Shown here in pieces: positions 26,614-33,997 of a stretch of DNA of 64,000 nt (positions are counted from its first letter, which is position 1; every line of letters starts with the position of its first letter). Location of the stretch: positions 2,710,008 to 2,774,007 of the forward strand of contig NZ_VFPD01000001.1 in assembly GCF_006716485.1 (NCBI RefSeq), read 5' to 3'. This DNA is from Chryseobacterium aquifrigidense. GTDB lineage: Bacteria > Bacteroidota > Bacteroidia > Flavobacteriales > Weeksellaceae. The notes under the pieces are model-generated. The model worked only from the letters and a program-made list of their open reading frames with translations, was not told the DNA's origin and searched no databases. The translations under genes and the position numbers were made by a program.

Positions 26614-27267
26614 ATGAACCCAATCAAAATAATTCTTACAGGCGCTACAGGAATGGTAGGCGAAGGTGTTTTAATGGAATGTCTTGAAAATCCAAATGTT
26701 TCTGAAATCCTGAGCATAAGCAGAAAACCTTCTGGAAAAACACATCCCAAGTTAAAAGAATATCTCGTTTCTGACTTCCTTTCGATTGATCTGAATGATG
26801 AAAGGCTAAAAGGATATGATGCCTGTTTTTTCTGTGCAGGAATCAGCAGTGTAGGCATGAATGAAGAAGAATACACCAAAATCACTTATGATATGACCAT
26901 TCACTTTGCAAAAGCTGTTTTGAACCAAAATCCTGACATGGTATTCAACTATGTTTCCGGGACAAGTACAGACAGTACAGAGAGTGGAAAAATGATGTGG
27001 GCACGTGTAAAAGGCAGAACAGAGAATGATTTGAAAAAAATGAATTTCAAGGGAGCTTATAATTTCCGTCCCGGATTCATGAAACCTGTTGAGGGTCAAA
27101 CCAATGTAAAATGGTTTTTTAAACCTTTTATTTGGATTTTTCCTGTTTTTTTTCAGTCAAAATCATTAACTTTACACGAAGTGGGTAGAGCAATGATCAA
27201 TGTGACACAAAAAGGGTACCCTACATCTACTTTAGAAATTAGAGATATTAAAAATTTAGCGCTATGA
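26614..27267 (+). CDS. NAD(P)-binding Rossmann-fold protein (SDR/epimerase-like)
   Basis: A 217-residue protein. The N-terminal motif IILTGATGMVGEGVLMECL is the GxxGxxG dinucleotide-binding loop of atypical short-chain dehydrogenases. The segment FFCAGISSVG replaces the usual active-site neighbourhood, and a canonical YxxxK is not obvious, so it may bind NAD(P) without being a classic oxidoreductase. Similar proteins are annotated as NAD-dependent epimerase or oxidoreductase HTATIP2-like. The stop overlaps the next start by four bases. The gene lies just downstream of the ACTTTTT array. Confidence 0.82.
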   Translation: MNPIKIILTGATGMVGEGVLMECLENPNVSEILSISRKPSGKTHPKLKEYLVSDFLSIDLNDERLKGYDACFFCAGISSVGMNEEEYTKITYDMTIHFAKAVLNQNPDMVFNYVSGTSTDSTESGKMMWARVKGRTENDLKKMNFKGAYNFRPGFMKPVEGQTNVKWFFKPFIWIFPVFFQSKSLTLHEVGRAMINVTQKGYPTSTLEIRDIKNLAL

Positions 27268-27413
27268 GAGACATGTTAAAAAGAATTGTTCTGGTTATTT
27301 TTGTACTCTTGCTTGTGACTGCTGTTTCAGGGTATTTTTATATGCAGAAACATCCTTTGGAAGGAAATAAATCAGGAACGATTTTAAACTTTTCCGGAAA
27401 ATCAGGAAAATAA
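27264..27413 (+). CDS. Small single-pass membrane protein
   Basis: A 49-residue frame from ATG 27264 to TAA 27411-27413. It overlaps the upstream stop as ATGA, which is typical of translational coupling. The product has a basic N-terminus (MRDMLKR), one membrane helix (IVLVIFVLLLVTAVSGYFYM) and a short polar tail (ending SGKSGK). I do not recognise the family. The coupling and clear topology make it a likely real gene. Confidence 0.6.
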   Translation: MRDMLKRIVLVIFVLLLVTAVSGYFYMQKHPLEGNKSGTILNFSGKSGK

Positions 27414-27555
27414 TATCATACTAAAGCTTCTCATTCGAATATAATTTTATCTTTTATCGGAAAATACACCTATTTTTTAAACATTTCTTAAAATCCCATT
27501 AAAATAATTGCGAAACATAAAGTTCATTTTTGTATTCATCTAATTGAAGTAAAAA

Positions 27556-27885
27556 ATGGTCAACAACTACCTATTAAAAGGGTCTATGATTGCCGCCAAT
27601 GAGATCAGCGGAACTTTATCCATGTATGAAGTGGCCACGCCTGCAACACTTGGAACAGGTGAGATAAAAGCTAAACAGGCCACCTTCAATATATTCCCAA
27701 ACCCTGTGAACAAAGGAAATACGCTTTATTTCAACAGAAAACAGGATTATGAATTGTATGATATGTCCGGAAAATTGATCGGAAAGGAAAAGAATGCTTT
27801 AACAATTAACACGGCCAATCTTTCTACTGGTGTTTATCTTGTAAAAACTTCGGAAGGACAGATCAAGAGAGTCATTGTAAAATAA
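27556..27885 (+). pseudogene. Orphan type IX secretion C-terminal domain (gene remnant)
   Basis: A 109-residue frame whose last 65 residues are a type A T9SS sorting domain: NIFPNPVNKGN, YELYDMSGKLIG, LSTGVYLVKTSEGQIKRVIVK. Such domains normally sit at the C-terminus of a large secreted protein with a signal peptide. Here the first 44 residues have no signal peptide and no domain, and the 142 bp upstream are non-coding. It is most simply the tail left after deletion of a larger gene. It might still be expressed, but it could not enter the T9SS route without a Sec signal. Confidence 0.65.
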
Positions 27886-27984
27886 ACATACATTACAGTA
27901 TACCATTCTATTTGAGGCTTCGGATTTTCCGGAGCTTATTTATTTATAAATAAAAATGATTAGTTTTAAACTTTTATAACCTCA

Positions 27985-28827
27985 ATGAAAACACAATTAG
28001 AAAATATTATTCAACATGTCTGGCAAAAAGAAAAGCGAAATCTTTTTACTTTTCTTACCGGTGCAGGGATCTCATCTGACAGTGGAATTCCTACCTATCG
28101 GGGAATAGATGGAATCTGGGTAAAAGGAACCCAATTTCACAAACCTGAAGAATTCGGGACCTTACGTTATTTCAGACAACATCCTGAAGAAGTTTTGCAA
28201 TATTCTCTTTTCAGAAAGAAAATGTTTGAAAATGCTTCTCCCAACGAAAGTCATTTTGAACTTGTAGATATTGAAATGCAACTTCAAAACAGATTTCATT
28301 TGATTACCCAGAATATTGACAATCTTCATCGTCGTTCAGGAAGCCAAAGAATTTACGAAATTCATGGAAACAACCGAGAAATAAAATGTTCCAACGGATG
28401 TAAAGAAATCCTGAATTTACCTGTAGAAATAAATGGAAAAGAACTGGATGAAGATCTTACCATTAGAGACAAGGAACTTTTAACCTGTTCTCATTGTGGG
28501 CATTGGATGCGTCCGAATATTTTATGGTTTGATGAATATTATGACGAAAAAACAAATAAAAAATTTAGTGCACTTAAAATTGCCAAAAACAGTGGTGTTC
28601 TTTTTATTATCGGGACTTCCGGAGCAACAAGCCTTCCTATTGCCATTGCCGAAACTGCTCTTAAATATGGAGCTTTTATTGTTGACATTAATACAGAAGA
28701 CAATAACTTCACAGACCTGATCAAAAATAAAAAGAATACATTAATCATCCGCGAAAAATCAACCGAAGTCCTAAAGACTATTAAAGAAATTATAAAAAAA
28801 CAAAATCCTAAATCTTATTTAAGATGA
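27985..28827 (+). CDS. SIR2-family NAD-dependent protein deacylase
   Basis: A 280-residue sirtuin. Signature segments are FLTGAGISSDSGIPTYRG (NAD binding), LITQNIDNLHRRSG (the QNxD motif) and IYEIHGN (catalytic His). The structural zinc site has two Cys pairs, CSNGC and CSHC, and the adenine-side loop is IIGTSGATSLP. It removes acyl groups from lysine with NAD+, giving O-acyl-ADP-ribose. The helical insert after YRGIDGIWV carries RKKMFENA rather than the bacterial CobB AxxYxxR desuccinylase pattern, so substrate preference is unclear. It is a single gene with about 100 bp upstream. Confidence 0.9.
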   Translation: MKTQLENIIQHVWQKEKRNLFTFLTGAGISSDSGIPTYRGIDGIWVKGTQFHKPEEFGTLRYFRQHPEEVLQYSLFRKKMFENASPNESHFELVDIEMQLQNRFHLITQNIDNLHRRSGSQRIYEIHGNNREIKCSNGCKEILNLPVEINGKELDEDLTIRDKELLTCSHCGHWMRPNILWFDEYYDEKTNKKFSALKIAKNSGVLFIIGTSGATSLPIAIAETALKYGAFIVDINTEDNNFTDLIKNKKNTLIIREKSTEVLKTIKEIIKKQNPKSYLR

Positions 28828-28896
28828 TTTAACTTTCTAAATGTCTGCACAAATCATTTTATTTCTATATTTATCCTCAACAAAACCCAATTCACT

Positions 28897-29289
28897 ATGA
28901 AAAATATTAAAACTGCAGGAATTCTTGCTTTCCTGCTGCTGGGAACAGCTACCGCTTTTTCGCAATCCAGAAAAGTAGAATCTACAAAAGGCGTGGAAAA
29001 AACAGAAAGCGATAAGGTTATACATGTAGAAGGTGTAGGCCACAAACTCAATTATACTCTTAACGGAGGGGTTGTTGAAGTAGAAGGTGGCGACAACACC
29101 TTAACAGTCAAAGGAAGTGCTAAAAAAATTACGGTTTCCGGAACAGGTAATACAGTATACATCGATAAAGTGGACAAAATTTCCATGGAAGGCGGCGGCA
29201 ATATGGTCTACTACCGGACTTCCGAAACAAAATCTGGAAAGCCTGATGTTTCTATAGAAGGGGTAGGAAACAAAGTTGTAAAACAATAA
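28897..29289 (+). CDS. Secreted DUF3060-like protein
   Basis: A 130-residue protein with a signal peptide (about 1-23, ending TAFSQ). The rest consists of short beta repeats built on V-E-G-x-G-N/H: HVEGVGHKLNYTLNGGVVEV, then VSGTGNTVYID and MEGGGNMVYYR, and finally SIEGVGNKVV. This is the DUF3060 pattern, a small right-handed beta-helix-like fold of unknown role. It is probably periplasmic or secreted. It is followed by two hairpins. Confidence 0.78.
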   Translation: MKNIKTAGILAFLLLGTATAFSQSRKVESTKGVEKTESDKVIHVEGVGHKLNYTLNGGVVEVEGGDNTLTVKGSAKKITVSGTGNTVYIDKVDKISMEGGGNMVYYRTSETKSGKPDVSIEGVGNKVVKQ

Positions 29290-29323
29290 AAACATTTTTT
29301 CGGAGTCTGAAAAGTTTCATCGG

Positions 29324-29356
29324 AAACCTGACGGGTTTTTAAAACCTGTCAGGTTT
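29324..29356 (+). terminator. Palindromic hairpin (AACCTGTCAGGTT type)
   Basis: Arms AAACCTGACGGGTTTT (29324-29339) and AAAACCTGTCAGGTTT (29341-29356) pair with one mismatch and almost no loop. Each arm is itself nearly palindromic. It may be a dispersed repeat that serves as a terminator of the DUF3060-like gene. Confidence 0.6.
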
Positions 29357-29386
29357 GGTAAGCTTAGTTGGACTCAATATGCAAAT

Positions 29387-29419
29387 AAAAAGACAGGCCT
29401 TAAAAAAGCCTGTCTTTTT
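29387..29419. terminator. Bidirectional terminator, mainly for the mrp-nifU operon
   Basis: Perfect 12-bp arms AAAAAGACAGGC (29387-29398) and complement (29408-29419), 22 bp beyond the NifU-like stop on the minus strand. Confidence 0.85.
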
Positions 29420-29440
29420 AAAAAATATCTCAGATATATT

Positions 29441-29689
29441 TTACTCTACGTTGATTACCTTTTCGATTTCCGGAGCATGTTGTTTGATTGTATTTTCAAC
29501 ACCCAGTTTTAAGGTTGAAAAATTCAATGAACACCCGGAACAGTTACCTAAAAGTTTCACAAACACCTGATTATCTTTCACATCAATAAGCTCAATATCA
29601 CCTCCGTCTTTATTCAAAAACGGTCTGATGCTTTCCAGAGCTTCCATTACTCTTGTTACGGTATCTTCGTGCGTTATGTTTGTTTCCAT
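29441..29689 (-). CDS. NifU-like C-terminal domain protein (Fe-S scaffold)
   Basis: An 82-residue protein consisting only of the NifU C-terminal domain: ESIRPFLNKDGGDIELIDV and LLGNCSGCSLNFSTLKLGVE. The CxxC pair is the cluster ligand set. Such stand-alone domains carry or transfer [4Fe-4S] clusters to apo-proteins. It is encoded 47 bp downstream of the Mrp ATPase on the same strand with a shared terminator. The pair is a common cluster-carrier arrangement. Confidence 0.9.
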   Translation of the reverse strand: METNITHEDTVTRVMEALESIRPFLNKDGGDIELIDVKDNQVFVKLLGNCSGCSLNFSTLKLGVENTIKQHAPEIEKVINVE

Positions 29690-29736
29690 ATTTTTTCAGT
29701 TCAATTCGGTTTTTTCAAATTTTATTGAAATTATTA

Positions 29737-30843
29737 TTATTTTGCTTTTGGCGAGCATCCTGCCATCGTGGAAATCTTCACAGCTTCAGTAGGAGGAAGA
29801 CTTTTATTTCTTTCCACTAAGCTCTCTACCATTTTTCTGGCAGTTTCTGTGTAGATATCTGCAATTTTGGATCCTTCCTGAAGCGCAGCCGGTCTTCCAA
29901 CGTCTCCTGCTTCTCTGATGCTTTGGATCAAAGGAATTTCTCCCAATACAGGAATTCCAAGATCTTCCGCTAAATATTGTGCTCCCTGGTTTCCAAAGAT
30001 ATAATATTTATTGTCAGGAAGTTCTTCCGGTGTAAAATACGCCATATTTTCGATCAAACCAAGAACCGGAATGTTAATACTTTCCATCTGGAACATCGCA
30101 ATTCCTTTTCTTACGTCTGCTAATGCAACATGCTGAGGTGTACTTACAATCACCGCTCCTGTTACCGGCACTTCCTGGATAATCGATAAGTGAATATCCC
30201 CTGTTCCCGGAGGAAGGTCAATTAATAAGAAATCCAGCTCTCCCCATGCAGCATCTCTGATCATCTGGTTCAAAGCTTTTGAAGCCATAGGACCTCTCCA
30301 TACTACAGCCTGATTAGCTCCTGAGAAGTATCCTATTGAAAGCATTTTAACCCCATAATTTTCGATAGGCTTCATCAGATTCTTACCATTCACTTCCACA
30401 GAAATTGGCTTTTGCCCCTCTGTATCAAACATGGTAGGAACTGAAGGACCATAGATATCAGCATCCAACAATCCTACTTTAAATCCCATTTTAGCAAGCG
30501 TTACTGCCATATTTGCAGAAACGGTAGATTTCCCTACTCCTCCTTTACCGGAAGCAATAGCGATAATATTTTGAATTCCCGGAATTTGTTTTCCTTTGAT
30601 CTGACTTTGCTGAATTTCACTAGGCTCCGGAGAAACGATTTTAAGTTTTAAATGAATGTCTTCTCCAAACTCACTGGCAAAAGCCTGTTTCATGGCAGCC
30701 TCCAGTTTTTTCTTTTCGTGCATTGCAGGTGAATGAGCAGTCATGTCAATATAAACATCGTTACCCATAATCTGAAGATTATTCACCAAATCGTCTACTT
30801 CTATTTCTTTAAGGAATTCCTGAACCTTTTCTTTCGTCAACAT
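29737..30843 (-). CDS. mrp: Mrp/NBP35 family Fe-S carrier ATPase
   Basis: A 368-residue protein. Residues about 1-85 form the MIP18-like (DUF59) domain common in Bacteroidota Mrp, and the rest is a deviant Walker P-loop NTPase with IASGKGGVGKSTVSANMAV, LLDADIYGPSVPTMF and LLIDLPPGTGDIHL. In this family an ATP-driven dimer holds a [4Fe-4S] cluster and passes it on. The C-terminus contains GCSPKAK, but the usual central CxxC is not evident to me, so cluster-binding residues are uncertain. It is first gene of an operon with the NifU-like protein. Confidence 0.9.
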   Translation of the reverse strand: MLTKEKVQEFLKEIEVDDLVNNLQIMGNDVYIDMTAHSPAMHEKKKLEAAMKQAFASEFGEDIHLKLKIVSPEPSEIQQSQIKGKQIPGIQNIIAIASGKGGVGKSTVSANMAVTLAKMGFKVGLLDADIYGPSVPTMFDTEGQKPISVEVNGKNLMKPIENYGVKMLSIGYFSGANQAVVWRGPMASKALNQMIRDAAWGELDFLLIDLPPGTGDIHLSIIQEVPVTGAVIVSTPQHVALADVRKGIAMFQMESINIPVLGLIENMAYFTPEELPDNKYYIFGNQGAQYLAEDLGIPVLGEIPLIQSIREAGDVGRPAALQEGSKIADIYTETARKMVESLVERNKSLPPTEAVKISTMAGCSPKAK

Positions 30844-30861
30844 ATAAATATAAATTGTTTA

Positions 30862-30896
30862 CAAATTTACGGATTTTTTCGGTAATTTAGAATCAA
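30862..30896 (-). promoter_or_regulatory. Promoter of mrp-nifU
   Basis: On the minus strand, TTG (30894-30896), 24 bp, then TAAATTTG (30862-30869), a full match to TAnnTTTG, 19 bp before the mrp ATG. The spacing is at the long end of the Bacteroidota range. Confidence 0.5.
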
Positions 30897-30994
30897 TAAA
30901 ATCTATAATATCAGGTGATAAATCAGATCGTTAAAAATTTCTTATTTCTGTTTTTTCATTCTGGCACCACAACCAATCCCAGAAAGCAATTGAT

Positions 30995-31450
30995 ATGAAA
31001 ACGACCTCCTATCCTTCCAAATATGCACAGCCAAAAGGAATTTTCACCGTTGGGAAAACGAAATTCAAATGGTATGACCTCGCCAGTGATCCTTCGGAAG
31101 TTTCCCAACAGGACATTGATAGTGCACAATGGTGTATTGAAAATGCTGAAGAAAATTTTAAAAACATCAGTGATCTCGGATTCGTTATTATGCATCGTTG
31201 TGGAAAAAACTACCTTTTGTTAGTGTGTACATGGCGAAGTGAAAATGAACTGTGGGAAAGCGTGTATTATGATGGCTCCGGAAAATTTGAAATATGGGAC
31301 AGGAACAAAACCCACCTCCCTACTTACTGTGTATGGGAAATGGGGATTGTATATCATGAATCTCAGTCATGGAAAAAATATCTGGGATCCGGACGGGAAG
31401 AAAAAGACCAAAAAGATTATCTGAAGGATTTCTTTGAGGGAGAAGTTTAA
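30995..31450 (+). CDS. Hypothetical cytoplasmic protein
   Basis: A 151-residue soluble protein with no signal peptide or membrane helix. It is rich in Trp and Tyr (segments such as KTKFKWYDLASDP, CTWRSENELWESVYYDGSG and TYCVWEMGIVYHE) and ends in a charged helix. I do not recognise the family; composition suggests a small alpha/beta fold. It is encoded alone, divergent from mrp, and is followed by a dispersed repeat. Confidence 0.65.
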   Translation: MKTTSYPSKYAQPKGIFTVGKTKFKWYDLASDPSEVSQQDIDSAQWCIENAEENFKNISDLGFVIMHRCGKNYLLLVCTWRSENELWESVYYDGSGKFEIWDRNKTHLPTYCVWEMGIVYHESQSWKKYLGSGREEKDQKDYLKDFFEGEV

Positions 31451-31462
31451 ATATTTACACTG

Positions 31463-31542
31463 TTATTCAGACAAAGGAAGAATCTTATAAAAAGAAGGCA
31501 TTCTTCATTCCACTCCGTTTCATTCAGAATGGCATGCATCAA
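31463..31542 (-). repeat. Dispersed repeat related to the centre of 4099-4230
   Basis: Contains GGAAGAATCTTAT, ATTCTTCATT and TTTCATTCAGAATGGCA in the same order as the complement of 4117-4200. The terminal AGAGGTTGTCTC arms are missing. It lies between convergent genes, and AAGAAT/ATTCTT can form a stem, so it might end transcripts. Confidence 0.6.
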
Positions 31543-31561
31543 ATAATTTAAAGTAAGATGA

Positions 31562-33904
31562 TCAATTGGCTCTGTTTTTTTCATCAAACTTTACGTTGCG
31601 GTCAGTTCCTTTTACTTTTTTGTTTCCAAAAGTATAGGTTGCGGATACGGTAAGTCTTCGGGCATCGTAATAATTGTTGTAAGAATGAGTTCCTGTGGTA
31701 TAATAGATTTCCCCCTGGCTTTTCCCTTGTTTTAAGATATCGGAAACAAATACATTCAGCTGAAGGCTCTTTTCCATAAGATTCAGTTTCACCCCTGAGG
31801 TAAGATTTCCTGCAAACTTCATGTAGGAATTTCCGGAATTGGAAGGCAGACGGAACCAGTAGTTTAAGATTAACTGTACTGTTTTGCCGGAGTCGACCGA
31901 TATATTATTCTGAAAATCAAAATCATAGCTACTTCCTTTTCTGGAAAGCGCATCGGTTGCAAAAACATCCGTACTCATATAAGAATAATTGGCGGCGTAA
32001 TTCGCTTCCCATTTTTTGAAAAAAGTATCAGAATAATTCAGTGAAGCTCCCATACTATTCTGATTGTAGTAGTTTTCAAAAGTACTTATTCTGTTTTCTC
32101 CCTTCAGGTTTGCCAGCTGGCCAAATGCGTCCACTGTTCTCTGAAAATAGACTGACGCGGATAATTTTCCTTTATAAACGTAGGAAAGCTCAAAATTATG
32201 ATTGATAGAAGGCTTCAGGAAAGGATTTCCGGTAAAATAGGAATTGATATTGATGTACCAGCGGTAGGGATTAATCGCACGGAATCCCGGTCTGTTGATT
32301 CTTTTGGAATAATTCAGATTGAAAGTATGACTTTCATTGCTTTTATAGCTGATATAAGCCGTTGGAAAAAATTTCCCGTAAGAATTTTCAGTCTGCTGTC
32401 CGGAAGTTAAAGAGTTGCCGTTCACCACAGAATATTCATAGCGTAAACCCGCCTTTGCAGACCATTTTTCATTGAATGCCTTTTCAAAACTGATGTAAGC
32501 TGCATAATTTTTCTCGTTATATTCAAACTCATTGCTTTTCAAGGGATCAGTAATATATTGTCCGTTCGTTAAGTTCTGATAAAATATACTGGAATTATTA
32601 TCAAAATTAGTGAATTTAACCCCAGTTTCTGTTTTTGCAAACTGATAAGGTAACGTAAGATCAGCTTGCCCCGAATAAATTTTATAATCTACCATAGAGG
32701 GTGATTTTACCACAAATCTGCCTCCCGAACTCTCTGTTGTAGTAAAATCAATAGTGGTTTCCGGAGTATTGGAAAAATAATTCCCTGTAATACTCAGCTT
32801 ATTATCCTGTTTCCCGAATTTCAGATCATAATATGCACTGACAGTATGCTGTCTTCCTGTAGCTCTGTGCTCTGCATCAGTCAGAAGTGTATTGGTATAA
32901 ATCCCATTCTGGAAATAGTTTGAAGTATTTCTGATATCCATATTGGAATGTCCGAATCCGAAATCGTAAATAAATCCGACATTGGATTTTTTACTTAACT
33001 GATAATCCAAACTTAAATTGGCACCAAGTCCATCCCCGAAATCTCTTCTGTTATCGTTACTTTTAAGACCATCTGCACCTTCTATCCAATAGTTTTCATA
33101 AGAATGCTTTTCATTTTTATTCTGTCTCAGCTTTAACGAAGAACGTAGTTTTTCATTCTGATAATTGATCGTTACACTATTTGAATTCCCGGTATAGGTT
33201 TGCTGCTGAAGACTGCTGGTAAGGCTTCCACTCCATCCCAGGTTTTGATTTTTCTTTAAAACAATATTGATCAATCCGCTGTTTCCCTGCGCTTCATATT
33301 TGGCGGGAGGTGCTGTGATGACTTCAATTTTTTCTATATTTTCGGATCTGAGACTTTTGAGATAAGTAACCAGTTCAGCATCTGATAAATTCAGAATTCT
33401 GTCGTTAATCATTACTGCCACTCCACTTTTCCCAACAATGGAAACTCCGGTGTTATCATCTACTTTAACCAGAGGAGTCGTCGCAAGAGCATCCACCGCA
33501 TCCATCCCCTGTGAGGCAACAGAATTGGATACATTGAAAACCAGTCTGTCTGTTTTTCTCTCTATCAGTTTTTTTCTGGCAGTAAGCGTAACCCCTTCAA
33601 TTTGTTTTTCATCCTTTTTTTCAATAAAAAAGTCCTGTTTTACTGTTCCGTTAATAGCAATATCTTTATGCGACATTTCAATACCATCCTGGATAAGCCT
33701 GATCGTATAGTTTCCGTTTTCTGAAAGTTTCAACGAGTAATTTCCTTTTTCGTCTGAAATAGCAGTCTGCTGCTTCTGATTTTTTACTGCAACCACCTCA
33801 ACGTAAGGAACAGCATTTCCGGTTTGGGTGATCTTCCCGGTTATACTTTGGGCCAATGCAGCTAAGGGCGACAGCATGATTACAGCAAGTAGTGTCTTCT
33901 TCAT
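31562..33904 (-). CDS. Outer-membrane beta-barrel receptor with carboxypeptidase-like N-domain
   Basis: A 780-residue protein with a signal peptide ending ALAQ. Residues about 20-90 are a CarboxypepD_reg-like beta sandwich (ITGKITQTGNAVPYVEVVAV, SDEKGNYSLKL). A plug-like region follows (DALATTPLVKVDDNTGVSIVG, NIEKIEVITAPPAKYEAQGN), then a long beta barrel of the OMP_b-brl_3 type. It ends in KNRAN rather than the usual aromatic residue of TonB-dependent barrels. It is probably a TonB-linked transporter or a relative; substrate unknown. It is a single gene divergent from the GH92 glycosidase, which may hint at glycan handling. Confidence 0.85.
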   Translation of the reverse strand: MKKTLLAVIMLSPLAALAQSITGKITQTGNAVPYVEVVAVKNQKQQTAISDEKGNYSLKLSENGNYTIRLIQDGIEMSHKDIAINGTVKQDFFIEKKDEKQIEGVTLTARKKLIERKTDRLVFNVSNSVASQGMDAVDALATTPLVKVDDNTGVSIVGKSGVAVMINDRILNLSDAELVTYLKSLRSENIEKIEVITAPPAKYEAQGNSGLINIVLKKNQNLGWSGSLTSSLQQQTYTGNSNSVTINYQNEKLRSSLKLRQNKNEKHSYENYWIEGADGLKSNDNRRDFGDGLGANLSLDYQLSKKSNVGFIYDFGFGHSNMDIRNTSNYFQNGIYTNTLLTDAEHRATGRQHTVSAYYDLKFGKQDNKLSITGNYFSNTPETTIDFTTTESSGGRFVVKSPSMVDYKIYSGQADLTLPYQFAKTETGVKFTNFDNNSSIFYQNLTNGQYITDPLKSNEFEYNEKNYAAYISFEKAFNEKWSAKAGLRYEYSVVNGNSLTSGQQTENSYGKFFPTAYISYKSNESHTFNLNYSKRINRPGFRAINPYRWYININSYFTGNPFLKPSINHNFELSYVYKGKLSASVYFQRTVDAFGQLANLKGENRISTFENYYNQNSMGASLNYSDTFFKKWEANYAANYSYMSTDVFATDALSRKGSSYDFDFQNNISVDSGKTVQLILNYWFRLPSNSGNSYMKFAGNLTSGVKLNLMEKSLQLNVFVSDILKQGKSQGEIYYTTGTHSYNNYYDARRLTVSATYTFGNKKVKGTDRNVKFDEKNRAN

Positions 33905-33997
33905 GAATTATATCGTTTTTAATAAGACAAACCGTAATGGACTTTTATTACATCACTTTTACTGTTTTTCAATATCTTCGTTCTTTAAAATCAAAAC

